Part shown: positions 22,599 to 33,352 of the stretch, piece after piece
Layout of the letters: each line of letters starts with the position of its first letter
How positions within the stretch are numbered: the first letter of the stretch is position 1
Notes under the pieces: generated by a model
What the model saw: only the letters and a program-made list of their open reading frames with translations
Told to the model about the DNA's origin: nothing
The model's database searches: none
Origin: Trichosphaerium sp. ATCC 40318
Lineage: Eukaryota > Discosea > Flabellinia > Trichosidae
Reading direction: 5' to 3'
DNA length: 64,000 nt
NCBI GenBank assembly: GCA_038496445.1
Contig: JALMLS010000074.1
Location: 163,715 to 227,714 of the forward strand
Translations under genes and position numbers: made by a program

Positions 22599-22986
22599 AT
22601 GCAAACAACAATACTTTTCGCCTTTGTACTCATGGCATTGACTGTTGCCTTGGCGGTCCAATCTAACGAGCTCAGTGAAAGAGCTAAACGAGCAACTGAA
22701 GTAAGTCATGCTCTGATGTTACATTTACTTCGTATTCTAACGCCCCTTTTAGCAAGGACCATTATTGTGTGGTGAAACATGTGATACAAATGGATGGTGT
22801 CCTCCTGGATGGCGTAAACGTGGTCGTGAAAAGAATGGTCAATGTACTTGAAAATCAAAGGTTGGTAATTCTTACTTACATTTATTAGGTTCAACTGCAT
22901 ACTGCTACCCTGGATCACCATTATGCTTTCGCATCAGAAGTGATAAATGGTGCTGCTGGAGCGAAGCTGCTTGTGGAAGCTGCTAA
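22599..22986 (+). CDS. Secreted cysteine-rich peptide precursor, copy B
   Basis: Three exons: 22599-22700, 22753-22843, 22889-22986, giving 96 residues. The signal peptide covers about residues 1-20 and the propeptide ends in AKRATE, a dibasic processing site. The ten-cysteine mature region matches copy A almost residue for residue, with Trp/Gly-rich loops (NGWCPPGWRKRG) and an internal CC. The donor of intron 2 is GTACTTG; reading through it would give an early stop, so splicing is required. The signal/propeptide exon differs strongly from copy A although the mature exons hardly differ. Most secreted-peptide families show the reverse. Confidence 0.82.
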
Positions 22987-23447
22987 GATCCCAACTCACA
23001 TATGCCTGTCATAAAATATCAATTCTCTGTAACGCTCTGTACTTAACTACGTTACTTAAATAAATAGTTAGTTTCCATACCCAAAAACAAAACCGAACGC
23101 GGTCACTATAGTATACAATCACTATGATGTCACTTTCTTTCATTTTCAAACCAACGGAACAAAAAAGTTGCAATAGCGCACGTGCGTATAGTATCATCTA
23201 CGCACAGTGATGCATAAAATACAGTTTAACAGATACTTTCTCGCAAGTCGACAATTTAGACCGTACCAATACAAAAAGCTGCAATAATGTGCGTATAGTA
23301 TAATCTACGCACAGAGATTACAAAAAAAAGGTTTTTTGCAGTTTTTTTTTAGCTTCTTTGGCGCAGAATAATTGGACACAAAAAATGCTCTAACGAGCAA
23401 TAAATTATTGTTTTTTTTTTAACTATTTATTGACTGTTTTTTACTAT
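22987..23447. other. Intergenic with paired palindromic repeats
   Basis: 460 bp between two convergent genes. It holds the 26-bp repeats listed next, poly-A/T runs and no coding frame. Cleavage/polyadenylation signals of both neighbours must lie here (AATAAA near 23059 and 23400). Confidence 0.5.
23182..23314. repeat. Two 26-bp palindromic repeats 107 bp apart
   Basis: GTGCGTATAGTATCATCTAC at 23182 (running to 23207) recurs at 23289-23314 with one difference in 26. Each copy is an imperfect palindrome (TGCGTA at one end, TACGCA at the other). Flanking bases GCAATA are also shared, so a longer unit was duplicated. The role is unknown; it could be a binding site or a 3'-end structure. Confidence 0.6.
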
Positions 23448-24160
23448 TTACTTTGTGCCGCCAGATAACAGCATTATGCGCATTTCGCTCATCATTGGAT
23501 CTATGGGAGTGCATGCTGGAAGTGTTGGAGGTGTTGTCAACATTATTATTGCATTAAAATTTGGACTGTTGATTGGAAACTGAGGCAATGGCTGACTTGT
23601 GAGAAGTGTCAACAATAGTTTAACAAGAATTGAAAGCAAAGACGGGTACCTGAAGGTATTTGGATTTGGAAAACTGAGCATTCCAGAGAGAGGTATACTT
23701 GATGAGACGAGTGTTGAACCTATTTATCAAATTGTTAGATGTTGGTGAGCAAATATTAAAGGTGTATTACCGCTGATATCTGTATTATCGAACGTGCATT
23801 CTAATGTTGCAGTAATAAGACTAAGTCCATTAAAAGCGATATTGATTTCAACTTGCGTTGGATCAATATCAATGGCAAATTCCCTGCGAGATGAAACATA
23901 AAGGTACTCAGAATTCGGTGTTGAATCAGCATCATTTATAGCGAAGTTTGGAAAGTTTGGTCCCGTTGTTCCAGGCAATGAAAACAAGTCAGTCCCACTG
24001 GCGATTTTTAAGGCACAACGACCAGTTTCACCAACACCTATTTATCAATTAATCTAACCTAACACGTGTTGTAGGTTGTTTAGAACTTACTAACTTGCGC
24101 AAAAGTTGTGCTAATAGATAGTATACATATAAAGGAAACAAGAGTAGCCACTTTTGCCAT
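23448..24160 (-). CDS. Secreted hypothetical protein
   Basis: Four exons: 24160-24091, 24037-23771, 23719-23650, 23595-23448, giving 184 residues in a continuous frame. A clear signal peptide is at residues 1-21 (VSFICILSISTTFA). The mature part starts with a Cys in GETGRCALKIASGTDLFS, is rich in Asp/Asn/Pro, has beta-strand-like alternation and one more Cys mid-way. The C-terminal third is Pro/Met-rich. There is no transmembrane segment or GPI-like tail. I do not recognise the family. It sits beside the Cys-rich peptide genes, which together make a small cluster of secreted products. Confidence 0.75.
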
Positions 24161-25003
24161 GATGGACGATAAGCTGCGTATGTGAAGTGTAATGTGAATT
24201 TATTGTAAGGTGTGAAAACAAGTTACAAGTTTGCGTCATCATTTTCTGACTTTAGGCGTTAGAAGTCCATGACTGTACACTGAAAAGAAGTGAATGCTTG
24301 ACAAGAATTTCTTGCCTTGGGCAGGGAATATGGAACGGAGGTTATGGGCCACGAAACAATAAGTTATTGGTTCATAATGTGAATAGTCAATAGCCCTTTT
24401 AAAGTACCTTTTGAAGTACCTTTTGAAGCAAAGGTACTAAAACACGTTTGGCCGCTTTTAGACTATGAAATATTCTTGAGCCGTGACGTGTATTTTCTGT
24501 GTTTGACATTATTTTCTGTATTTCAAACATTCACTTTTTTTCAGTGTATATAAAGGGACTTCTGCGTTTCTTCCTTATTAATTGCTAAGCCAGGATACAA
24601 TACGAACGCGAGTAAGCTTCTATAAGCCTTTTGAGTGTTATGGACATACATTTACTCATCACGTGATTAGTACAAAGAAGCAGAAAGGATTTTGTGTTGA
24701 TACCAATAAACAGGCTGCTAATTGTAACAAGCACTGTACCGAGATGGTAACGAAGCGGGTTCGCCTTGTAATGATTTTTAGGGGTAAACAGTTTAGACCG
24801 AAAGTGAACCTGTGCGCAAACATGGAATTTTTTTTTGCCATTTTGGTTGACGTTGGAGTCGTTTAACATCTCTGTATTGTTCACATTAGTTCCTCAGCTT
24901 TAATTAGTTATTTGTCATTACAGCCAATATTTGATGTAAAATAGAGCGAAATTTCTCAAACAAAGTCACGCGCTGTTAACAAACAAAAGTTGAATCAATT
25001 TCA
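24161..25003. other. Intergenic with repeat copy 2
   Basis: Upstream region of two divergent genes. A short tandem repeat (AGTACCTTTTGA twice, near 24402-24427) and the second copy of the 175-bp repeat lie here. No coding frame is supported. Confidence 0.5.
24542..24715 (+). repeat. Dispersed direct repeat, copy 2
   Basis: Partner of 21159-21333 (see that entry). It includes the conserved ATCACGTGAT palindrome. It starts CAGTGTA in both copies and ends ATAAACAGGC. The similarity stops sharply at the right edge. Confidence 0.75.
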
Positions 25004-25890
25004 ATGACAACACGTGTATTAGCTGTGTTATTTAATGGGTTTCAGCATCAGGATTTCGCAGGTCCTCTAATGGCTTTTGAAAGCTGTTCTAGTAATGCTG
25101 GAGGGTAAATCATTGCGTGTAGTAGCGTTCCATCTAAGTATTACTAGGTTTGGTATTAAAATTGTTTCATCAACAAAAGGAGCAGTGAAATCGTCTTCAG
25201 GTACTCACTTGTTTGACACTATATCTATCAACAGTGCGTTAGGTATACAAGTACTAGTCGATTATACTTTTGATAGTGTACCGTCTGTGGAGGCTGGTAC
25301 AATCTTATTGTTACCTGGAGGTATTGGTACACGGGCATTAGTAAATGACACGTGCGGTTTTTTTTATTAAAATTAACTAGTTATTAATAAATTCATTCCG
25401 TAACGCTTTTGTAGTTTGTTTCTCAAGAAGCTCACTATCTTGTCAAATAAGTGTGATATAGTACTAACAGTTTGCACTGGTTCTGGACTGTTGGCTAAGA
25501 CTGGTATAGCTCTGAAAATTTAAGGACATTTTATCTTTTTTGATATGTTTTCGGCAACGGATTTAGATTATTCTAGGGCTTCTTGATGGAAAGCGAGTCA
25601 CTTCAAATAAGCTTGCATGGGATTGGGTGATATCACAGAGTGCTAAAGTCAAGTGGGAAAAGCCTTGGAGATGGATAAACGATGGAAAATATTGGACAAC
25701 TGCTGGTATAGTTTTGAAAAACAGTTTTTTTTTCTTTTGCTTATCAAAAAACCAAGGTGTGAGCGCTGGTATTGATGGATGCTACGCTCTTATAGCGGCC
25801 TTAAAAGGTAGAGATATCGCTGAAGCTGGTTCAAAGAGAGTTGAGTACTTTTGGACGAGTGACGCCTCAAAATGGAAGCAAGAACTTTAA
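25004..25890 (+). CDS. DJ-1/PfpI family protein (isonitrile hydratase-like)
   Basis: Five exons: 25004-25104, 25148-25351, 25415-25503, 25577-25705, 25757-25890, giving 218 residues, the normal length. Motifs in order: DFAGPLMAFE near the N-terminus, LLLPGGIGTRALVND, the nucleophile elbow VCTGSGLLAKTGLLDGKRVT (the Cys is the reactive residue), then TSNKLAWDWV, WINDGKYWTTAGVSAGIDG and a helical C-terminus. This order matches the fungal/bacterial DJ-1/PfpI branch that includes cyclohexyl-isocyanide hydratase. Members act as hydratases, glyoxalases or stress proteins, and the exact reaction cannot be read from the sequence. No targeting signal is visible. Confidence 0.92.
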
Positions 25891-26378
25891 ATTAATAATT
25901 TTTTTCAAATCTCTGTTTTGTCAACGTGTGAGATTTCAGAGTTTACACTACGTTTTTGAGCAAAACTCTTGTAGGACTAAGCATGCAGTCCCAAAAGTTC
26001 TCGCAACACCAATGGTATGTAATTTTTACGCGTGCGGAGTCTATTTAGCATGTTTAATTGTAGTTTGAACCACTTTCCCCCAATCGTGTAGTTTCCCTCT
26101 TGCCGTAGTTCACATACGTTGAAAATCACTTTGCGAGTCTGTATTCTGTAAATTGAAGTCTTGTAGTACTTATATGACGTCATTAATCTGATCTGATTAA
26201 ATACTACATAGTGGGAAGTGTATTGTATTGTATTAATGGGTAAAGTGAAGTGTAAAAACAAGCGACAGCGAACAAAGAGAATTAGTTTGAAAGTCGGTTG
26301 TTTTCGCATTTAGCTAATTTAGGACTTTTAACAACGCACAACTCTGTATTTTCTGTACTACTGGTAACAAGCCCTCAC
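25891..26378. other. Intergenic, no gene seen
   Basis: The minus-strand frame at 25977-26309 lacks any recognisable domain and has stop-flanked, random-looking composition. I treat it as non-coding. Confidence 0.45.
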
Positions 26379-26696
26379 ATGGAAGAGAAAACAAAGAAGA
26401 AGTCTATGAAGCGAAGCGCACGCAAAAATATGACCAAGGTTAAAAATATTGTCTCTCCACGCGCTAGGAGGAAGGAGAGTACCAAGAGAATACTATATGA
26501 CCCAGTTAAAAGCAAACCTGCAATGCTTAAACGAGCAAAGTCAATGGATTATTACGAAACTAATTCTCTGGGCAAAGGGTGCGTTAATACAAGCGCTTTA
26601 CGCAGCTCTAAAATTTTTTCCGTCAAACGACGGACAAAAACAATTGCAACTATCCTCTTCAGGGTTTGCCGTACCTGCTATTCGAAGCTAATTTAA
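26379..26696 (+). CDS. Lys/Arg-rich hypothetical protein
   Basis: An ATG-initiated frame of 105 residues. It is strongly basic (begins MEEKTKKKSMKRSARKNMTK) with no introns needed. From about 26470 another plus-strand frame is also open (helical, contains LILWAKGALIQALYAALKFF). Either that is an alternative exon joined by a splice I cannot place, or one of the two is chance. No family recognised. Confidence 0.35.
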   Translation: MEEKTKKKSMKRSARKNMTKVKNIVSPRARRKESTKRILYDPVKSKPAMLKRAKSMDYYETNSLGKGCVNTSALRSSKIFSVKRRTKTIATILFRVCRTCYSKLI

Positions 26697-27304
26697 CAAA
26701 CTTAGGCATGGTAGAATAAAATACGTTCGTGCCTCGCAACGCGGTTTACAATTAAGCAGTTCTCATAAACATATAAAGCCTGGTTGTATGTGACAGGCTC
26801 TACAAATCAACTAACATTTTTAATTCGATTTATCGCTTCTTTTAATTATACAAGTGGTGATGCAAACATTCGAACACACTCACCCAACGCCAAGCGTTTG
26901 TAACATAAAAAAATAAAAACAATTTTCTCTAACGCGTAACGCGTAAAAAACCCTAAAAACTAGTTTCTAATATATGTAAAGAGTCAATTACGACATTTTT
27001 TTGAACAATCTGTAAATAGGCACAATGTGACATGTGTGATTTAATCTGTAACTCAACGCAGTTTTTTTTTCCTACCATCAACCCTGCAGGTGAATACACA
27101 TGCCTTTTTTTTGAAGTCTGTGGATAGAAGATAGTATTCAAAGAACGAGGCAAAAACAGTTGGCAAAGTGCTGTTGAAGCGATTTTACTTTTCCCATAAA
27201 AACTGGTTTTTTTCGGACACCGTACAAGACGTTGTTTGAATAAAACAACTGCGTCAATAGCGCGAGCTTGGTAGTTTTATTTTACAAAAAAAAAAGTGTT
27301 ACCC
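26697..27304. other. Intergenic, no gene seen
   Basis: AT-rich, with homopolymer runs. The 66-codon minus frame at 26953-27153 has no support. The region lies between convergent transcripts and probably holds both 3' ends. Confidence 0.5.
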
Positions 27305-28626
27305 TCAAAAAGGGTAATAATAAGCTTCATGCTGTTCAAGATCGAACTGATAATCCTCCTTCAATTGAACCAATTTATCAAAGAGTAATGAAAATGATGA
27401 CTTGAAGGGTACTTTAAGTAAAAGGTTTATATCAGAACCACGTAATTGTTCAAGAAAGTCCTTAAACAACTGTAACCATTCAGGTTTTATGTCCTTGAAA
27501 TAAAAAGTAACATTAAGATTTCTATCTCTAACAGAAAGAAGTTCAGACATAAGACCGTCATTCCAATTATCCTGTGTATCAAGCTCTATACTTAATGTAG
27601 TCACTTTTGTTAAATACTTAAGACCAATGCTAAAATCAGCGTTTTCATTTGTATAAAAATCGCAATAACTGAAACGCCAATGTTCCAAGTTTTTAAGGTT
27701 TGTTACCCAGTGAGAAAACTTTACTTCATTATCAGCGTTCTCCATCTCATTGATTCTTAAATACATCTTTTTAAGATTAGTAAGTGTAGATAGATCGCTA
27801 AGATCCTTTGCAGATGTTGCATGGTCTAGAAGAAGACTCAAACTCTTCAAGTTCGTCATAAGTCCGATTCCACAATACACAGCTGTATGTTCCTTGACAC
27901 TCATTGATAGCTCTTCTAGGTGTATATATGGGTGCTCTATTATAAGAGGCCAGAATATATCTTGTGAGAATTGTCTTGATAGGTACAGTTCGCGAAGTTG
28001 AGGTCTTTTTGATACCTCTATCAATGCCTCACGCGATATTCTAGCTCCGTTTGTTAGGTTCTGTAAATCAAGAGTTTTGAGGCCTTTGAAACGATCTATA
28101 ATTGACTTGGAGAATACAAACGGGTATTGTAACTCTATAAAAACAAAGTAAGCGCTAGATGCAATGGCGATGCTACGACTTTTTCTTCAAAATTTTTTTT
28201 GACTTTTACGGTTTCGTGCGCCTATCTGGTGCACAAACTTAATAATAAAATTGCCGTTGCAAAATTTAAAAATCAGGGTAAAAATAGATAAAAATCCAAA
28301 ACACGTGAAGTTAGTACCGAAAAAAAGACTCAAAAATAATTAAACATTTCAAAAAAAATCGAATTTTCCACTCACTTGAATAATTTGGGACTTGAATACA
28401 TTTAAGATATTTGCAAGTCACGTGATACATATACTTCGATACTATAACAAATGTTAGCTTCTAATTCTCCATAAAAATTATAAAAAAACCTCCACAACAT
28501 ACCCAGTAAAAAGCCGTAGTACATGAACTGCCTACACTGTAAAGCCATATTTATTATTTCTCCTATGATTTCCTCTGGTAGCAATTTTGTAAAGTCTACC
28601 CTTGATTTCTTTGGTCTTGGTGTCAT
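27305..28626 (-). CDS. F-box protein with leucine-rich repeat-like C-terminus
   Basis: Three exons: 28626-28503, 28441-28376, 28134-27305, giving 339 residues. The F-box is at residues 10-60 (KLLPEEIIGEIINMALQCRQ, then LLVSKYMYHVTCKYLK). The remainder has degenerate leucine-rich repeats (for example LTNLKKMYLRINEME and MTNLKSLSLLL). Intron 1 starts GTATGT and intron 2 GTGAGT. It is probably a substrate adaptor for an SCF ubiquitin ligase. Target unknown. Unlike the two intronless F-box proteins at 13.4 and 57.7 kb, it has introns. Confidence 0.8.
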
Positions 28627-28912
28627 CCGCTGTACCGGAGATGTATAAGCTACTGCGCTTGCAACGATAAGGAGTTTCTATTGAGGTTTGGTTCGTTAAT
28701 AACACATTAAGCATTAAAACATCGTAAAACAACGTAAAACATCGCTTTTTGGCGTTACGGAGGCGCTTTGTAACCGTCTTCCGGTTATTATGACATTTAA
28801 CACGTACTTCTCTTAATTTCTTCAGTTTTGGAATCGCTATATCCTTGAGAGTAGTGATCTAACGTTAAATGTCAGAAGCGCGGGGTCATTCCCAAAGATA
28901 TTTAAAAACGGA

Positions 28913-29163
28913 TTAATAGGGATTTCTTCTGTTGGAAATGCGTGATGGACGGATTGTTACGCACATCTGTCGCAGTTGTAAGTTGTCCAATAATAAAGTC
29001 GACATCTTCTATGCAATTAGTGCCCTTTGGTATTCGTTAGCGCGTGTAACAGTACTATTACGGTATTTCAACACACTTGATCGTCATCCTCTGCGTCGTC
29101 AACACCATACGTTTGAAACCTTCTCTTTCGTCCTAACATGGGTACACGCTCTCGTCTTTTCAT
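28913..29163 (-). CDS. Small hypothetical basic protein
   Basis: Two exons, 29163-29077 and 29008-28913, joined by a GTGTGT...CATAG intron, give 60 residues. The first half is basic then acidic (KRRERVPMLGRKRRFQTYG, DDAEDDDQ). The second half is Leu/Arg-rich. No family recognised. A longer frame on the opposite strand covers the same bases but has no signal or domain. Confidence 0.35.
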
Positions 29164-29426
29164 CTTCGTTACTGCTGTTGGTTTTTTGTAGAGTTGAAAA
29201 GTAACTTAACCGCCCTAAAAAAGGCTACCTTATCAAAACTCTAAACCGGCTCTTTTGCAACAATTACCTTGGTTTGTAAAGTGTTTTTTTATGTACACAG
29301 GTGTAATTTTGTTTTCTTCTAACAGTACAAAAAAATGGTGAACCATCATCTTTGATCACCAAAAAGGAGTCTTAAAGTATTTTTAAATGAAATAAAAAAA
29401 AAGTGAGCGAGAATTAAAAAAAATTC

Positions 29427-31088
29427 TCAGTAAGAATTATAATCATCACTATCTTCGCTGTTGTAGTAATAACCATATTGTGTTGAACCATCTCCATTTA
29501 TAGGTGAAGTCTCATCATTACCACTAAGTGTTTTCTCTTTTCCCAAAGGACGAAGCATGAACAACATCATAACAATTACTAAACCTTCAAATACCTAAAA
29601 AAAAAAAATCAATCAAAAAAATGTTCACTTCTTTATGCTCTGTTGCTACCACGATTTTTGAACGATGCTAGCTTATGGAGCATGTTAAATATCGGTGTAA
29701 ATTTTAAATTACCAGCAACAAAAGTACACCACAAAGCAAGACAGAAGGTCTTGTGGTTTTGTTTTTTCAAAAATAATTTTGGTTGGATTCGGTCTCAACT
29801 CGTGCGTACCCCATAATAAAGTAAATCAACCCACCAACTTCTTGATCCAAATACTGTCGTAGATGAAAATACAGCATACAAAGTCCAAATACCACGTAAG
29901 AACCACAACGCAACAAGGAAGCAAATAAGGACTTGAAGTCGAAACATCGTTTTACTCATTGCAGATTGTACAGTAACGCTCTGTTTAGAGAAATACTTCA
30001 CATAAAGCCTAATATCCATAAGAGAAAAACCAAAAGAATAAAGAGAACACAAGAACAACCGATAACGAATAAAAAACCGGTTTGCAAAAACTACACAACT
30101 GTGTCACGTGATTTGATCGTACAAGATACCAAAAAGAGATATCACAATAGCAGCAAGACAATATACACAGCCAGCAAAAGCTACAAGCAGCTAAATATAC
30201 TGTTAGGGCTATTGGTACAACATAAAACAATAATTCTAAAGTAGAAAAAAAACCAGAATTTTTTCCAAAAGTTTGAGATTTACCTTTTCTACAGTTGTTG
30301 TAGCAGTGGCGACATTATCCTTTGATAAAGGATATACTATACAATCTACTGTGAAGCAACCTATTACAACAGCATACATACAACCTAAAAAACAGACTTA
30401 GAGAAGTTTTTTACGGTTTTTTCGCAAAATTTTTTTTAAGACACAACCGATTTCCTAGTCTCTGGAAAAAGCGTTGTAAACGAATGAGCGCGTACCGTTT
30501 ACGATTAAATAAATTGTTCTTAAGCGTTTTAGCCATGATTTAGAATAGCTGTACATTGTAAAGTAAAAACCAGTACTATAGCGTCGTAAGAAAGCTGATT
30601 AGATGTATTGAAGCCGATAATGCCAAATGCGGCGTTAAAATAATTATGAACTGCTAAACATCTATTTTACGCACAATTGGAATAGTATGATGAGGTAGCA
30701 AGAGAAAAATATGAAGCTGGGAAATAGCACAAGAATATTGTTCAGTTGGTTAGGAATTTTCATGTGGCGGTGATAAACGAACGGTTGGAGCGCCATTCCG
30801 ATTACTCGTGCTAGTTTGGGTTAAAAAAGGTTTTTGAACGATAAACGTGCCTAAACATCCTACGAGTAGCGAAATTCTAAAGGTGAGCTTCCAGAAAGAC
30901 AGCTTACTTCTCTTTCGTTTGTATAAATCAATAAATCTGTCGGCTGTGATGAATACAAGCAGTAGAAGATATAAAGACGCCAAAGTAAAGTGTGTTATAC
31001 TGTATTTGTCTGAATAGTTGTGAGGGAGCGTGTCATTATTCAAAGGCTCCTCATATGGATTAATATATGGGTTACTATCATCTACCAT
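29427..31088 (-). CDS. Multi-pass membrane protein, TOM1/GPR137-like
   Basis: Exons placed: 31088-30847, 30548-30496, 30384-30284, then one from 30238, and further exons ending at a stop at 29427. About seven hydrophobic segments are visible: ASLYLLLLVFITADRFIDLY, a Tyr/Val-rich pair, FYVVPIALTVYLAACSFC, VLICFLVALWFLRGIWTLYA and, last, YYGVFEGLVIVMMLFMLRPL. The Trp-Trp-Val-Asp before the last segment, and the segment itself, resemble the TOM1/THH1 and GPR137 family of endolysosomal and vacuolar 7-TM proteins, which recruit small GTPases. The cytosolic tail is Ser/Gly/Asp/Tyr-rich. The splice from the exon ending at 30284 to the one starting at 30238 is out of frame by one base with the sites I can see. 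I could have missed a site, or the sequence could have an error there. Confidence 0.6.
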
Positions 31089-31280
31089 GCTTGCATCTTA
31101 GATTAAAGCTAATTATTACACTATCCACAACCATAAAAAAAAAAACCAAGTTGCGTCAAAATAATTCCTTCCTGACTTTCAACTGCTTCTTCCGTACTCA
31201 TACGCCTTACAAGTAATATCATTACTTCATTTTACATAAAAATAGTACTCTTACACGTGTTAGCGTCGTGACAATCACGC

Positions 31281-33352
31281 CTACGTTTCAATATTTTCCA
31301 GTTCCAATTTGCTGTACTCCGGTTCGGGTACATAATCATCCTCCCTTGATTCGTTCTTACATAGGAATACTTGATATACAGCGCATCCAGCGAATGTTAA
31401 AATAATGAGTGCAAGCATTATAACAACAATAACCATGCTTATTTTTCTTCTTGTAAAAGTAGGGCTAGCGTCTTCATCTCCTTGTGCACCATTGCGGAGC
31501 ATACATGAAGGATGTATTGCAGCTAAAAAGTGTGAGCATGACGTTAGTAAAAGTTTTCTGACCTGCTTGCTCCAGTCGAGTTCGAAGTACAAGCCCAACA
31601 CGTTGACTGTTATAACCGTGTTTTCCTACTGAACCAAAAGATAACTCTTCTGTTTTTGAAGCGTGTCCACAATATGACATGATGCTTCCTAAATATTGGT
31701 TGAAAATAATCCTACATACATACAACACTTACCACCATCACTTGGTTTAGTCCTAGCTCCTCTGTAGCAAAGTTTACCATCAGGGAGTTGCTCCTTGTTT
31801 TCGCAATGATCAACAGCAGTTGAATCAAATCCTAAACCAGTTTCTTAATAAACTATCATTGAAGCTGTTGACGAACCTTCTACAGTTATAGCATTATAGC
31901 AATGCGTATGTACGCTTCCTAAAATATGCCCCAGTTCATGTGCTACAGTTGATACAATACCAACGTGAAGATAGCTTTCTTCAGGACCATACATTTGACT
32001 TACTCCAATAGCTGGATGCCAGAAAATTAGTTAAACAACAGAGACAGTCAGTACCCAATTCAGTGCATAGTGTGTTGGTGAATGCAATGCCACCGGTGTC
32101 CTTATCAAAAGGTCCTCGAGTAGTCAGGTATAACACAGCATCAACTGATTGGTTGTTTTTAAAAAACAACATTTTTTCAGGACTAAAGCAACCAGTTAAG
32201 TTCCTATTTACTCTTTTTTTTAACTTACTCTCCGCCTTTCCTGTACAAAGCTGATACTTTATCAAGTAGCTCCGAAGCATCATTTGAGTCTGTTTCAACA
32301 ATATCATTACTTGCTAGGGTAAACTGTCAAATACAAGGTGATGTAGTTGGTTTCTTCGTACAATTTTGGTAAAAAAATAGTTTTGTCACTTGTACTTTTA
32401 TGTTTAATTCACGAAAGAAAATATCATTTATATCAGCGAATACAGCGTTTATATTACTGGTTAATTTCTCTATACTATTATACTCCTTAAAAGTATGATA
32501 GTCTGTCTCAACAGCGACCTGACATTCATGATTAATACAGACGTATTGAGGAAGAAAAAAATAGGAAAAAGTTGTTAATGCAATGCATGTACCCTTATTG
32601 TATACGTTATATTATCGTTTGATGGCGTTAACGGTTCATTTACAGCGTTACGCTTACTAAAGCGGTCATGTTCCCTCTTACTCCCACATGTCATGTTATT
32701 ACTGTTCATTCTTTTCAAATCTCTTTCTATTTGCTTTAATGAAAACTCTCCTTCTTCATATGAAAACTAAGAAAAACTAGTTAACGACAATCAAAAGTTT
32801 TTAGCGTTTCATCCTAGCGCCTTACTGTGTATTCACCGAAAAACTGAATTTGACCTTTTTCGTCTATTGAAAACCGAACAGGTCGTCCATCAATATCTCC
32901 TTTGTAGTGATAGTCTATACATTATTAGCCAACGATATTTCAACAACCACACAAACCTGAATTGATTTGTTGAGACATAATATCTCTGTCAAGATAAGCA
33001 TCAACATTGTTACCTAAAATAGTTAATCATTACACCTGTGTATATGTTCCCTACCCCACCCTGAATCAATCCTAGACACTACGAGAGTACTAGTTATATT
33101 TAGATCTTATTAGAATGTAAAACACTTTCACAACAAGTCGTGATAAAACTTTGTTATTTTAAGACGTACTGTACTCCTTTTGAGTCCGGTACAATAATTG
33201 TTTTTCCTACCTCCAGGTCTTTATGTACTTTTAAAAATTCTACCCACGTGCTATCATACGCTAGGTAAGTAAGCTTGGAGTACGCTAAATTCAATTCCAC
33301 CTGTGGTAACACTCCATAATGTAGCGAATAACAAAATCAGCTTAATATCCAT
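31281..33352 (-). CDS. Membrane-anchored M12B (ADAM/reprolysin-type) zinc metalloprotease
   Basis: A multi-exon minus-strand gene. From the N-terminus: a signal peptide (ATG at 33352), a prodomain (EFLKVHKDLEVGKTIIVPDS, then HYKGDIDGRPVRFSIDE), and a catalytic domain starting near TIRVAVETDYHTFKEYNS. The zinc site is HELGHILGSVHTH (HExxHxxGxxH) at about 31895-31935. The Met-turn follows (SIMSYCGHA), then a Cys-containing segment, one transmembrane helix (MVIVVIMLALIILTFAGCAV) and a short acidic cytosolic tail ending at 31281. M12B proteases shed or cleave surface proteins. No disintegrin or Cys-rich module is obvious, so it is shorter than animal ADAMs. Several exon boundaries were not fixed. 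Confidence 0.85.

Larger units (their letters stand above)
21837..22986. repeat. Inverted duplication spanning exons 2-3 and the intron between them of the Cys-rich genes
   Basis: The arm 21837-22070 is nearly identical to the reverse complement of 22753-22986 (about 234 bp, with only a handful of differences seen by eye, one in the stop codon: TGA versus TAA). The identity covers exon 2, intron 2 and exon 3. Exon 1 of the two genes is clearly diverged, and the 682-bp spacer holds both exon 1s and the shared promoter region. The arrangement is head-to-head. Confidence 0.9.

Noticed and set aside
22706-22921. Minus-strand frame identical to one at 21902-22090 plus, suggesting a conserved gene
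   Set aside because: Both are antisense to exons 2-3 of the two Cys-rich peptide genes. The conservation is explained by the inverted duplication.
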